Positions 10,943 to 23,290 of a stretch of 64,000 bases of DNA are shown here, in pieces. Numbering within the stretch: position 1 is the stretch's first letter; each line of letters begins with the position of its first letter. The position numbers and the translations under genes are program-made. Under the pieces are notes generated by a model. That model ran no database searches and had not been told where the DNA came from. It was given only the letters and a program-made list of their open reading frames with translations. Origin of the DNA: Diabrotica undecimpunctata (Eukaryota; Arthropoda; Insecta; Coleoptera; Chrysomelidae); contig NC_092811.1 of the NCBI RefSeq assembly GCF_040954645.1, forward strand, positions 88,465,199 to 88,529,198, read 5' to 3'.

Positions 10943-11262
10943 AATATACTTTTTTGCATATTTTTGGAGTCTCAAAATTGACATTCTAAGCAAAATTCAG
11001 CTTGATTGTATGACTTTAGAGTGGAATTTTCGTCTCTGGTGGCTGAAATATTAATTTTTAATGAGTATTCTAATTTGGCTGATTCTAATGATGCAGAGTA
11101 ATAGGCTCAGCATATTGCCCTGTTTTATTCGTCTGTCTGTAATGTACAATATAAGTTTAAAATTTAATTTATGCAACTGTTATCATTTCTCCACAAATTT
11201 GCGATATGTAACTTAAAATATCATTCAAGTAAACAGACAGTGAAATAACGAAAGGTCCAATA
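10943..11262. other. No gene recognised
   Basis: AT-rich stretch between the LINE relic and the long hairpin. It may include the far 5' remains of the Jockey-like element, but nothing is readable. Confidence 0.4.
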
Positions 11263-11420
11263 TATAGTTTATTCGTCTTCCGGGTTTGGACCGTGTCATT
11301 TGTGAGTGACCCAAAAGTGGGTTCATCTCATGAAGAGATGAGAAGAGAGAGAAGAGATGAACCCGCTTTTGGGTCACTCACAAATGACACGGTCCAAACC
11401 CGGAAGACGAATAAACTATA
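11263..11420. repeat. Near-perfect 66-bp inverted repeat with short purine-rich loop
   Basis: Left arm 11263-11328 and right arm 11355-11420 are reverse complements with a single visible mismatch (GTGGG against GCGGG). The 26-bp spacer is rich in GAAGAGA. Short direct copies of AGGTCCAATATA flank the structure (about 11252 and about 11457). No coding capacity. Such low divergence over 66 bp implies recent origin or conversion between the arms. Confidence 0.9.
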
Positions 11421-11895
11421 ATTCTGACTCTGGCCGTGGAAGCCTACGATTTCATAGGTCCAATATAGGTAAAATTAAAAACGGTGTTATTTAAAAATTG
11501 TAGAGAAATAATATTCTTTTAAAATCAAACCACAATATTCAGAAAATGTGCAATTACCGGCACAGCTTAAGCATTCCGGCGAATCAAAATTCACTTCCTA
11601 AATTCACTTTCATTCACATCTCATTGGCAAAAATAACATTTATATTGATACCAAATTAACAACTCTTACTAACGAGAATAGAATATTTTATTATGATTAC
11701 ACTTTGGTTAATGCAAAGATATACACAAAGTATTACCGAAGCACTTTGTTCTTATCAAGTCCAACTGTCTTTTAATTAGGATAATAATAACATTAATACG
11801 TTTATAAAACCGTTAAAAGATGTAAAATTGGTATGTGTTTTCCATCTTGTTGTTTTTCTTACTATGACTAACACTTAATATGTAATAATATTATA
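11421..11895. other. No gene recognised
   Basis: AT-rich DNA between the hairpin and the complete transposon; no readable frame. Confidence 0.4.
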
Positions 11896-13783
11896 CAGTG
11901 TTTTCATAAAGTATGGAAACGGTCTATTCTCTCATGACTTAATTATTTTCAGAGTTAAAGCTCTGAAAGGTCGATTTTTATTTTTGTTTTTTAACCTTTT
12001 TGGAAAATTTATAATATAAATATAAAAATAATTTATCTAAAAAATTAAAAGCTTGTATTTTTTTGAGTACAACCGTACCAAACTGATCACATTCAAACTT
12101 TAGTATACGGAGTGTAAAGGAAACCAGTGCTCCTATTTCTTAAAATTTAATTAAAAATTTATTTTACAAAGAAAATTATTAAAAAAGTCATTTCATATTA
12201 AAAACAAACAAATAACATAATTACAACAAAAAAACCACGGAAGGTATATTATTTATTCGATTAAAGATAACCAATTCCATTAAAATAATAATGGCTTTGT
12301 AATGGGCTGTAGATTAACAATCCAATAAAATAAAGTGGTAACTACTGTACTCAGTATATTGACAAAAATCAAGTAGGCTCTGAAGACATGTCAAATTCCT
12401 TAGCAACCAGACAGTAAGTTCGTAGTTACCATTGGGTATGTCAATATTAAATTTATTTTTTGTGTCACATCGATTTGGAAAGTCTGCGCTAGTATCTTTT
12501 TGAGAAATATTGCCCTAATAGAAATTAATTGAAATTACGATGGTGCTGTCAGGAAAACAGCGAATAAAACTTTTGAAGAAAATCCTCATTCTTCAATTAC
12601 AACTTGATCAACTAACAATGAGATCTGTCGTGGTGCTGTTTATAAAATTCTAAAGAAGGCCAAATTACATCCATATAAAATTAAACTTATACATGAACTC
12701 AATGAAGACGACTTTGATAGACGAATGGAGTTTTGCGAAAATATGAAAAAATTTTGTGATCGAAATAATGGATTTGAACATAATATCTTGTTTTCCGACG
12801 AGGCCACTTTTTGTTTAAATGATACCGTTAATAGGCAAAATTGTTGTTACTAGGCAACAGAAAATCCCAATTGGACAATTGAAGTTTATACCCAATATTC
12901 CCAAGAAGTAAACGTATGGGCTGGGATTGTTAGGAATACCATTCTAGGACCGTATTTTTTTGACGGTACTGTGATGGGTAAAAGGTGTTTAGAGATGTTA
13001 CAGACCTACGTAGTTCCATTTTTAAACGCAACACTTCCAGATATTAATAATCCTGGTCAAATAGATCCGAACATTTGGTTTCATCAGGATGAAGCAGGTC
13101 TACATTATGATGTAGTGGTTCAAAATTTTCTACATACAACTTTTCCAATCGCTGGATTGGACGACGCGGCCACATTGAATGTCCTGCTTGGTCGCTAGAT
13201 TTCAATCCCATGGACTGTTCTATTTGGGGTTATTTGAAAAGTAAGGTATATGTAAACCGACCTACCAATTTGGTAGACCTCAACAAAGAATTCGTACTGA
13301 AATGCAATAAATTACACCAGTTATGTTGTCAAACATAACCCAAGAATTCATTGGACGTCTTGGATACTGTCAATTAAACCAAGAAGCTCAATTCAAGCAT
13401 TTATTGTAATTATGTTATTTGTTTTCCATTAATATAAAATGACTTCTTTAATTATTTTCTTTGAAAAATAAATTTTAAAATAAATTTTAAGAAATACGAG
13501 CATTGGTTTCCTTTACACTCTGTATACTGAAGTTTGGATGTGATGAGTTTCGTACGGTTGTACTCAGAAAAATATGGGCTTTTAATTTTTTAGATAAAAA
13601 TATGCCCTTTCTATTTAAAAAAATTATCGATGACGTCACATCTGCTAAGATAATGGGGGTAAAAGTTATTTTTTTCAAAAAGATTAAAAAAACAAAAATA
13701 AAAATCGACCTATCAGAGCTTTAACTCTGAAAATAATTAAATGATGAGATAATAGACCGTTTCCACACTTTATGAATGCACTG
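11896..13783 (+). mobile_element. Complete Tc1/mariner-like DNA transposon with long TIRs and TA target duplication
   Basis: The element begins CAGTG at 11896 and ends CACTG at 13783, with TA immediately outside both ends (11894-11895 and 13784-13785). The terminal inverted repeats are long: about 11896-12226 and about 13405-13783. They can be followed from the matching outer blocks (around 'tttatgaaaacactg' and its partner) to 'ataacataattacaa' at the inner edge. The two arms differ by substitutions and an indel of about 50 bp. A transposase relic fills the interior. Boundaries are directly visible. Confidence 0.88.
12480..13390 (+). pseudogene. Transposase of the 11896-13783 element, inactivated
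   Basis: Readable blocks in order: KTFEENPHSSITT, VYKILKKAKLHPYKIKLIHEL, DFDRRMEFCENMKKF, ILFSDEATFCLND (first catalytic Asp), NVWAGIVRNTILGPYFFDGTV, WFHQDEAGLHY (second Asp, codon at 13088) and RWIGRRGHIE with SLDFNPMDCSIWGY (third acidic position, codon at 13198). It is broken by a TAG where the family has Trp (around 12850), by a frameshift between about 13150 and 13190, and by early stops. All three catalytic acidic residues survive at DNA level. The same protein family occurs at 2370-4860 and 59480-61290. Confidence 0.82.
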
Positions 13784-14455
13784 TATATAATACAGCAATA
13801 AAATATAGTATATTCTCAAAACAAAATTAATATAAATTTAACATGGTTCTGAAGCTATGTTCTTGTATTTTTTGTAGAATATTTCTAAGTGTTTTCTTCT
13901 TCGTCTCGTCATCGCAATCAAATGCTTAATACAGCCTGTTTTAGGCATTCCGATCCTTTATGTCTTCTGCGGGTTTTGTCGAGTTTATCCCAAATATTTT
14001 TTGAGTACTTATCCATCCATTCAATTAAATCTTATCCATCCAGAAAAGAGCGATCTGAATTTTCATGTTAGTTGCATGCAGGAGATCGTATTCAATGCAA
14101 AGTTTCTCTAACAGAGAACAACTAAGTAGATTTGTTAAATCTTGTACCAACCCATATTGACACAAGATATCGGAGTCAGCAGTCAACGGTGCACATTTCT
14201 CCATGCTGCTTTTACACTTGGATACTCTGACTCGAAGACGATTGAAAGTCCTCAATACAGGATATGATGGCTACCAGACGAAACTTCCTCTTGAAGATTC
14301 AGATGACGAGAAACAACTTTTTTTAATATTTTTTGAATATCATCCACCCATATTAGTGATGGTCTTCTGAGATTTCTCTTGCCCCACACGTATTTTCCAT
14401 TTTACCTTCCTGATTGTCCACTCGTCTCCTATACGGCTGTAAAGCTACCTTAGAT
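13784..14455. other. Mostly unrecognised; possible minus-strand LINE tail
   Basis: Around 14400-14300 the minus strand reads RRPSLIWVDDIQKILKK, which resembles the C-terminal end of LINE proteins, but this is too short to assign. The 76-codon minus frame 14255-14025 has no recognisable family. Confidence 0.3.
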
Positions 14456-16320
14456 TACGATGAGAACATAGTAACAAACCAGATTGACTACATCATTATA
14501 AACCAAAGATTTCGTAACGCAATAGTATAGACTACAGAGGCAAATATAGCAAGTGACCACAACCTTGTTATAGCAGACATGAAACTCAAACTAAAGAAAA
14601 TTAAAACAGCCACCAAAACACCTAGAATTAATCTAAGAAGACTAAAAGTAGCTCTCTGCTAAAAATATCTCTGCCAAAAGATCAAAGAACAAATACACAA
14701 GGAAGTCCATTAAGTAGAAAGACAAAGACAAAACGCTACAGAAAAATGGAGAGAGTTCAGAGGAACATCATACAACAACAACTAGAGGGCGATACGTCTC
14801 CTAAAAGCAAACAATGGATAACACAAGAAATAAAATCATTGATATCGAAAAGGAGGAAATAACAGAGTAAAAACTAACAACAATACAAAAACGTAAGTAA
14901 ATCAATCATACAAAAAATCAAAGAAACGAAGGAATTGTGGCAACGAGTAAAAGGTTTAAGTACCTGATGAAGCCTTGACCGAAATGAAGCTCGACAGGGC
15001 TCCGCAGCCTATTCCAAAATTATTCTGGGCAAAATAGTGGAGATGACTTCAAAGGCATATCTTCTTCTTGTCGTGCCTATCCGTTTCGGATGTTGGCGAC
15101 CATCATGGCAATCTGTATTTTGCAAACTGCTGCTCTGAAAAGATTTGTGGTTGTTGTGTTGAACCACGTAGATAGAATCAAATTAAGGAGGCTGCTGCCA
15201 CAGGGGGATATCTTACTCAGACTCGCACTTATCTTTCTAATAGTGACTAAGACTCAAGATTCTGAGATTCTGCCACAGGACGGTGGCGTCGATATTAAGA
15301 ATTGGAACTGTACAACTGACCCTTTAAATCCACAGTTAAATGGCTAAAAAGCGTAATTCAGGGGCTGCAGCCATAGAATTGTATCTTAATTAAACCTACA
15401 GAGGATAATATCATTCCTCATACCGAGATTCTTGTGACTTATCTTACTTACTTTCAGATTCCTAAAGGCACAGAACGATGGTTTTAGTATTAAGAATTGA
15501 AGTTTGTAAAGTAGGAATACAAAGTCAAAAATCACAAATGTTTGAAACGCATGTTGGACTGCGAGAGGGAGATGCGCTGACGTTCCTCCTTTTTAACATA
15601 TTCTTGGGAAAGATGGTTAGAGGCTCCAGAATAGACAACTTAGACACAGAATATGATATAGTTTTAACAAATTCTCACAAATTATGACCATGGAGATGAT
15701 CTAGACCTAATTGCTAGTACAACAGGCAAGCTAGAAGAAATGTACACCACTTTCATAATGCACTGTTTATAATTGTAGCGTCGAATTTTCGACAAATTTA
15801 CATATTTAGGCTGCCTGATTACCAATGATGACTCTATAACAAAAGAAATTAAACGGAGAATAATTCTGACAAACTAGTGCTAGTTTTGACTGCGTAGAGA
15901 TATAACATACGCTGACATACAGATCGGAAACATGGACCATCTCCAGGATAGATAAAAACCTTCTGGTCGTATTTGAACAAATGATCCTGAGAGGAATATT
16001 CGGTGGCAGGAGGTATAACTATGCTATATACCATAAATACCAACAGATATCTGGTGATAAAGACGTGAAATAACTCATAAAAATTGGAGTACTATGATGG
16101 GCAGGACATCTAGCAAAATAGCAGCAGAACCGTCCTAGGAGAAATCCTTATGTAACAGCTGGCTGGAAGTAGATAGAAAGGTAGACCCATTATATGGGAG
16201 GATAGTGTAGATGAAGATGTTAGAAAAAAGCAAACTGGCAACAGTTGGTAATGGATATGGCTGAAATAGACTTCGGAAAGTCGAGGCTTTGCTTCAATGA
16301 TGATGTTAATGTTTTCCAAC
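14456..16320 (+). mobile_element. LINE relic with endonuclease and reverse transcriptase remnants
   Basis: In broken plus-strand frames, the endonuclease end is readable at about 14470-14600 (QIDYIIINQRFRN, then SDHNLVIADMKLKLKK). The RT follows at about 15530-15620 (VGLREGDALTFLLFNIFL). A degraded catalytic box (HGDDLDLIAST, where YADD is expected) is at about 15685-15715. The thumb follows (TYLGCLITNDDSITKEIKRRI, about 15795-15855). A weak C-terminal region continues to about 16300. Dozens of stops and a nested minus-strand LINE fragment show long decay. Confidence 0.75.
15062..15260 (-). mobile_element. RTE-like LINE 3'-end fragment nested in the plus-strand LINE relic
   Basis: On the minus strand the segment reads STWFNTTTTNLFRAAVCKIQ and MMVANIRNG, then a terminal GAAGAAGAA. 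This matches the C-terminal end and tail seen at 2827-3000 and shares the 'gtgcctatccgt' block with 10886-10930. It interrupts the plus-strand LINE relic, so it is the younger insertion. Confidence 0.7.
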
Positions 16321-16483
16321 TAGAGGAAGAAGAGCTAATTGTTATTGTTATTTAATATTACTTTTAGCTATCATCATTGGATCATTGAAACTTAATTATA
16401 ACATATTAAGTTAGCAACGATTAAACACATACTTAAATTTATACTTCTTTATTAAACACATTACTAGTTTAATGACTTAGATA

Positions 16484-18120
16484 ACACAGGCCGACAAAAT
16501 ATTACTAATATTCGATCCAGAAATCAGAATATACTTTTCATAAGATTTTTTGTGTGTTGAATTCAAATCTAAGCTCCAAATTGCCAAATTGACTCTGATT
16601 TCTGAGATATTCTAACTTAAAAGTGCAATCAGCAGTGTTTGGCCAAAAAACTGTTATACCCATCTTAAAGTATAAGTCTCAATTTTTTAAATCGCGTTGA
16701 GTTTACTCAGATATCTTCTTTTTCGCCGAGATATCTAATTTTAAAGTTTCTTAATTTTAAAAAACCTACAAACCATATGATAATAATTAAAATTTGATCA
16801 ATATTCGGACCCAGAGATCAGAATATACTTTTCAGAAGGATTTTTTGCGTTATTCTAACCTAAAAGTGCTAAAATGGTGGTTTTTGTCCGTGTTTGAGGT
16901 TATGTAGTATCGTAATATAATTTTTTTCCAGAACATGTTATAACAATCTTAAAGTATTAGTCTCAATCTTTTAAAAGACGTTGAGTTTACGCAGATATCT
17001 TATTTTATCCCCTCGAAACCTTCAAACCATGTAGTATATAACGGAAAACGTTTAGAATAACGGAAAATCTAATTCTAAATTCAGAAATCCCAAACTTATT
17101 CCAACAACCTCAAACATGACAACTCAAATCAAATAACCTCAAATCCAATAACCTGAAACCTACACATCCCAAACCAAACCATCCCTTTCAGTCCACAAGC
17201 AGGCAAACCCACGTAACACTGGAATTCCCAAGATTAATTGCTTAATTTAGAATATCAAATTAAAATCACATACAGTAATTGTGTTTACTGATCGAAACAA
17301 AATACCTCTAACCCTATCAACCCATATAAACCAACTCTTTTAATCCAGAAACAGGAAAACCCACCAAATCTTATAATCCATAAGATTAATTGATATTGTT
17401 TTTATTAAAATAAAATTACGTACAGCAAATTCGTCAAATTAATTCATCCTTAAACCAACCAGAACCAACCCCGACAAAAATACCGTTTTAGTTCGCAAGC
17501 AAGCAAATCGAGTTAATCCGGAAATCTCTAAGCAAGTGAGTTTACTTTGTCAAACCTAAATACTCTTATCAAAACCAACCCTAGAGACCACCTTTCAGTT
17601 CACAGCCACGCAAAGACTTCAAGCAGAAAGCGCGTCATTTTTCAAGGTCGTTGGTATGTATGAATGATGGCTGATCACTTAAGCGAAATGACGTTTCAGT
17701 TGAACATAGACGTAAGACAATCAAACGATCGTTTGAATTAAAGCGAGGTAGAATTCTTAAAAAAAGGTAAACCTAAATTTAAAATAATGATTATTTACCC
17801 ATACCCATTTGAAAGGGAAAGACTTATACTTTAAGGTGTAAGCGTATTATTTAAGGATAGAAAAAATTTACGTAAATTAAATTTACATAACCTTAACAAT
17901 GACCAAAAAACCATAGACATATAAGTAATACAAATAGACTGACTGCTGCCATACAGTCGCGTTGTATGCAAAAAACCGCTATTTTTGCACTTTTAGGTTA
18001 GGATATCTCAAAAACCAGAGACAATTTGGCAATTTGGAGCTCAGATTTGTATTCAGCACACCAAAAACCTTGGGAAAAGTATACTCTGTTTTCTGGGTCT
18101 TAGGTTTGTCGGCCTGTGTA
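16484..18120. mobile_element. Non-coding TIR element with internal repeats
   Basis: Terminal arms at about 16484-16650 and 17955-18120 are inverted copies, starting ACACAGGCCGACAAA at the left and ending in its complement at the right. The homology covers at least 160 bp. Inside the left arm, the block from about 16503 to 16720 is repeated directly at about 16798-17003. The middle (about 17120-17620) holds roughly four degenerate direct repeats spaced about 105-150 bp apart, each centred on a 'cttttagttcacaagcagg'-like core (about 17193, 17336, 17488, 17593). No coding frame. Family unknown. Confidence 0.7.
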
Positions 18121-18860
18121 ATATGTCCTGGTAGTTTTGTTTTCTTTTTTTAACAAAAGTAACTCGTAAACATTTTTTACGTCGTGGATAGTATTCACGA
18201 AATGAAATGTATGTCTGGATATATATCATAGAAAATTTCGATCTGTGCAACAAAGACCACCCTAAAGAATAATATTAAACTAATCTCTTTAAGCAGCCAT
18301 TGTTGACAACCTTTAAAATAATAACAAGGCCATACTACAATTATAAAAGTGTTCTAAGCAAAAACATATTCTTTAATAAATATATATGATAAATAAATGA
18401 CTTAAATTACTTTTGTACTAATCTTGCAAATAATTTTAAATCAGCAAACAATTTTTGCTATTAAATATTTTGTTTAAAATGTTAAATACACAAAGACTAA
18501 CGAAAAAGTTGTTAGAATTGTGGTATTTAAATATACACATGTGCATGTGTCATTTGTTACCATTTGATAAAGTATTTAGTATGGCCAATATTAATATATC
18601 TCTCGACATGATTGATGGTTTATTTTAAATTATAAATCTTTAATTTGAAATATAGAAATCAACAGACATTTAGTTTATGGATATGCATTTGCCACAGGAA
18701 ATGCATAAATATCCCAAAAAATATATTGTTGCTACTCTTGAATTTATACTCCGAAGATATGCTAGAATTTTGCAAAATGTAGCTAGTAAAATGCTACATA
18801 TATTCGTTCTTTATTTCTGCCCACAATTGTCTAATATTCGCTTTTCTGTGCCATATACCG
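18121..18860. other. No gene recognised
   Basis: AT-rich stretch with no readable protein; the 79-codon frame at 18677-18916 overlaps the 3' end of the minus-strand LINE and is not supported. Confidence 0.4.
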
Positions 18861-18869
18861 ACTTGTCTC

Positions 18870-21475
18870 CTTATGGCATCATCATTCAATCTTCGCTTTT
18901 CCACTGCTGGACATAGATCTCCCTCATAATTTTTCATCTAGTTTGATCTTGTGCCTCTTGCATGCAATTCCTATGACAACGTTTTAGATCGTCAGTCCAA
19001 CGTGTTGGTGGACGACCTCTGCTTCGTTAGGCATCATCTCTTGGTCTCCATTCCAGTATCCGCTTTGTCCATCTATTATCTGTCATTCGAGCCACGTGAC
19101 CTGCCCAGTTCCATTTCAGTGTTGCTACTCTCTCTACTGCATCAGCCACTCCTGTTCTTTGTCGTAGCTGGCGATTTGGGATCTTGTCTCGTAGTGAAAC
19201 GCCCAACATAGCACGCTCCATCGCCCTTTGACACACATGGATCTTTTGAACTGTTCTTCTTGTCATGGTCAACGTTTCCGCACCGTAAATTAACACTGGA
19301 AAAACACACTGATTAAACGTTTTTCTTTTAAGGCATATTGGTATATCAGACGATTTGAAAATACGGTTCAGCTTTCCGAAGGCTGCCCAAGTCAGTCTTA
19401 TACGACGGAGAAGCTCAACGGTTTGGTTATCTTTTCCTATGCGAATCTCATGACCTAGGTATTTATATATTCATATATCTTCGCTGACTACAAGGTTTGT
19501 CATCATCTGGGTTTTAGATATATTTATTTTCAATCACCCTTCTAGCGAGGAAAGGTAGAGCTGATTTAAAAGTTCTTTGGCCTCATCTATCCTATCAGCA
19601 TCAGTACAATATCATCTGCAAACCTTAGATGGCTAAGCTTTTCTCCGTTTATGTTTATGCCCTTGTCGGTCAGTTTTGCCCTTTTACATATATATTCCAA
19701 AAGCGTAGTGAACAGTTTCGGCGATATGGTGTCCCCCTGGCGTACTCCACGTTGTATTGGGAATTTCTGGGTTTAACGATCACCCACTCTAACACTGGCT
19801 GTTGCATTTTGATATATGTGTTTAATTATATTTATATACCGATAGTCAATTCGGCATTCTGTCAAGGCTTTCAACATTTTTTGTTGATTTACGGTGTCGA
19901 ATGCCTTTTCATAGTCGACAAATATTAAAGCTAGTGGTTTATTATATTCAGTGCATTTTTCTATAAGATTTTTTATTACCAGTAGGTGATCGTTTGTTCC
20001 ATAGCCTTTTCTAAAACCCGCCTGTTCTATGGGCTGATAAAATTCCAATTTATTTTCTAGTCGTTTTGTAATTATTTTTGTAAATAGTTTATAAATATGT
20101 GAAAGTAGACTTATGGGCCTGTAATTCCTGAGGTCGGTAGCATCCCCTTTTTTATGAAGTATGATAATTTCTGCGTTATACCACTGGGTTGGTGTTATTG
20201 CTTCCTGCAAACATCTAGTGAATAGTTTGGCAAGGACCTGCCACAATCTTTTTCCAGTCACTTTCAAGGTATCTGCCACTATTTCATCGCCTCCGGGGGA
20301 CTTATTGTTTTTCATTTCTTGCATTGACCTTCGAACTTCATTGGGTGTTACGTCCGGTAAAATTTCAGATCCCTGATTGATTATCTTTGGTAATGATCCA
20401 CTCCGGTTACATTGCTGTTCTTTGTATAGTTGTATATAAAAACTCTCTATTGTGTTCATAATTTGAACTCTATCCTCGATGATTTGCCCCTGTTCATTTC
20501 TTAATTTTCGGACGTTTTTTCTTCCAATGGACATGCTCTGTCTGAGTACTTTCAAGCTTTTGTTTTCTTCTATTACTCTAGTTATTTCCATCGTATTTTA
20601 TCGTCTCATATCTTTTCTAACTTCCTTTTAAATTTTCTTATTCCAAATTCTTAGTTCATTTTGGTTATGATCCTGATTTTCCCTAAGTTTTCTTCTTTCC
20701 TCGAGAAGATGTTTTGTGTTGTGGCTTAATTTTTTGTTATTGTTTTCAGGACGAGGACAGTATTTCTTTTTAGCTTCTTTCAATATTTGAGTAATATTAT
20801 TGTTCATTTCATTGATGCTGATATTCTCTAAGTCGTGTGTATCCAAACTAGTCTTAATATTTTCTTCTTAAAGTGTTATATCTTCTGGGAACAGCCACCT
20901 TCCACTTTTCTTTTTGAGGATAATTTTTGTTCTTTCAACTTCAGTGTTAAAAGTGGTTTTTGCTCTAATTAGTCTATGGTCGCTACCTGTTGAAAATTTA
21001 TTCAATACTGTTACATCCTGAACAATATCTTTCCGATTTGATATTATGAAATCAATCTCATTTTTTGTTCTTTGGTTCGGGCTCTTCCATGTCCACTTAC
21101 GTTGGGGTTTCTTTCCGAAGAATGAGATCATCACAAAGAGATTTTCCTGATGTAAGAAGTCAAGAAGCCTGTTACCTCTCTCATTTCTCTCACCAAATCC
21201 AAAGTTTCCCATAGCAGATTCTGCATCATCTTGTTTGAATCCCAATTTGGCGTTAAAATCTCCAATTATCAATGTGTAATGTGTTTTTGAAGTTTGTATA
21301 GCTGCTCTGATATCTTCATAAAATTAATAAACTTCCTCATCCGGGTGGCTCGTAGTTGGTGCGTAAGCCTGTATAATTTTAAGTTTGTATCTTGGGTTTA
21401 ATTTAAAAATAAGATAAATGACTCTGGTACATATACTTTTTATTGTGATTATGTTTGGTACCCATTTTTCATGGA
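18870..21475 (-). mobile_element. LINE relic with endonuclease, reverse transcriptase and C-terminal domain
   Basis: The minus strand reads in the proper order. The endonuclease is YTLIIGDFNAKLGFKQDD...NEIDFIISNRKDIV...STGSDHRLIRAKT (21272-20868, with more 5' sequence to about 21470). The RT is in frame 20591-19773 (EVRRSMQEMKNNKSPGGDEI, LHKKGDATDLRNYRPISLLS, FRKGYGTNDHLLV, IFVDYEKAFDTVN). After frame breaks comes the C-terminal LIYGAETLTMTRR...LKWNWAGHVARMTDNRWTKR (19296-19027) and RGRPPTRWTDDLK. The clade resembles insect 'endonuclease-reverse transcriptase' RTE-type elements. The catalytic YADD region falls in the disrupted 19300-19770 part. Pseudogenised. Confidence 0.85.
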
Positions 21476-21493
21476 TTAAAAAATGGGTTAAAA

Positions 21494-21529
21494 AAGATGG
21501 GACTATGCCTTATGGCATAGTCCCATCTT
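21494..21529. repeat. Perfect 16-bp hairpin at the LINE-LINE junction
   Basis: Arms AAGATGGGACTATGCC (21494-21509) and its exact complement (21514-21529) enclose a four-base loop (TTAT). It lies where the 5'-truncated LINE to the left meets the 3' end of the next LINE. Confidence 0.85.
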
Positions 21530-23290
21530 AAATTTTGACGTCTTCTTGGTCTCGTGATGCCTCTTGGATACCACAGTATAATTCTAGTGGACCATCTATT
21601 ACCAGTTCTTCTCGCTAAATGTCCCTCCCACTGCCATTTTAACGATTTAATTCTGTGAATTACATCAGTGACCTTGGTTTTCTGTCTAATCCATTCTATT
21701 CTTTTTCGATCTCTCTTTGTTATACCTAGCATGCATCGGTTCATTGACCTTTAAGTGACTGAGTTTCGCTATTATTTCTATCTTTAGTGTCAAAATTTCG
21801 CAGCAGTATGTTATAATTGGTAGTATACACAGATCGAATGCTTTTTTCTTCAGGTGTAATGGCATCTTCGATTTGAATATAACTACATTTCTACCAAAAG
21901 ATATCCAAACCAGTTTCATTCTTCTGTTGATTTCTGGGAGTAAGGAGCCAGATTTCTGTATTAATTGTCCCAGGTATACCTACTCGAGTACTATCTCAAG
22001 TGCAATGTTATTTATTATTACAATTTTGGACATCTACTAGCTCGTTTTACATAGTTTTTATTTTTATTAAGTAATTTTAGGCCAACTTCATTGCTAGCTT
22101 CATTTAGGTCGCTTATAAGGTAGTTCTGCCTGATTATTAGCAATCAGAACGATGTCGTCTGCAAATCTTAGATGACTGAGGTATTCTCTATCAATGGATT
22201 GACCTTTGTTCTGCCAGTTCATTTTGCTGAACATATTTTCCACAGTTGCAGTGAAGAGCTTTGGTGATATTGCGTCTCCTTATCCCTCTGGTAGTGGGAA
22301 ATTCTGGAATGTTTTCATAAATTTTTACCTCTTTTGCTGGTCTGTATATATTTTTTAAAGTGTCTACAGTACGTAAATATGCGTGCTAATATTTCCCAGG
22401 TTTTTTTGCCAGCGTATTTAAGCAGTTCCACTGTTATGTCCATCTATTCCAACTACTTTACCGTTTTTCATTTTTGTAATAATCGTCGATTTTACTTTTT
22501 CCGGAAGGACTTCTGGTATTTCTTCTTGGTTACTGATTGCTTCAAGTGTTACAGGAGCTTTGTGTAGGTCGCTGTAGAATTTATTCACGAGTTGTATTAT
22601 TTCATTTCTGTTTGTAATTCTGGTGTTTTCGTTTGCTAGAACAACGACTTGCTTCTTCCTGATGATTAATTCTTTTCTTATTTTCTTATAGTTTTTTGTG
22701 TTTTTGATTGCATTTTTTATCAGTCTTTAAATTAATTTTCTTACGTCTTTCTTAATACTTTTCCGTATTGTCTTACAAAGTTCTGTGTATTGTATTCTCT
22801 GTATGGCTAGTTACTTTCATTTCCCTTTTTCAGTTTACTATGTTCATTTTGTTGTTCCATTAATTAACAGCTGTCGATGTGGTCATATAAACTTTAATCA
22901 ATTGTCCTTTGGTAGTAATCTGTGTTTTCTTTTAGATTGTTATTTTTATTCTTTCTAATTTTAGATTTAGAACAATTTTTGCTCTGATTAGTGTGTGGTC
23001 GCTGTCTGTTTGAAATTTATTTATTACACTGACATACTTGATTGTAGCAATCTTGTTGGTTTGAATGAAGTTAATTTCGTTCTTAGTGGTTCCATTTGGT
23101 GCTATCAAAGTCCATTTTCTGTTCGATTTTTTCTCAAACAATATATTTGCAATAGGCATGTTTTGGTAGTATGCAAACTGAACCAGTCTTTCTCCCCTTT
23201 TATTTCTCTCACCAACTCCATACTTCCCATTTATATAATCGTCTTGAAGGATGCTGAACGCCAGTGTAAATAGGAGTTTTGTCCACTTAA
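21530..23290 (-). mobile_element. Second, more decayed LINE relic of the same general type
   Basis: The minus strand gives HLKKKAFDLCILPIITYCCE and RMLGITKR-like C-terminal blocks (21919-21530: MLGITKRDRKRIEWIRQKT, LKWQWEGHLARRTGNRW). Weak RT traces lie between 22000 and 22700. An endonuclease block is at 23159-22932 (WTLIAPNGTTKNEINFI, FQTDSDHTLIRAKI). It shares its layout with the LINE at 18870-21475 but is more diverged, and is therefore older. Confidence 0.75.

Noticed and set aside
19629..19928. 99-codon plus-strand frame
   Set aside because: It is antisense to the LINE reverse transcriptase region and has no independent features.
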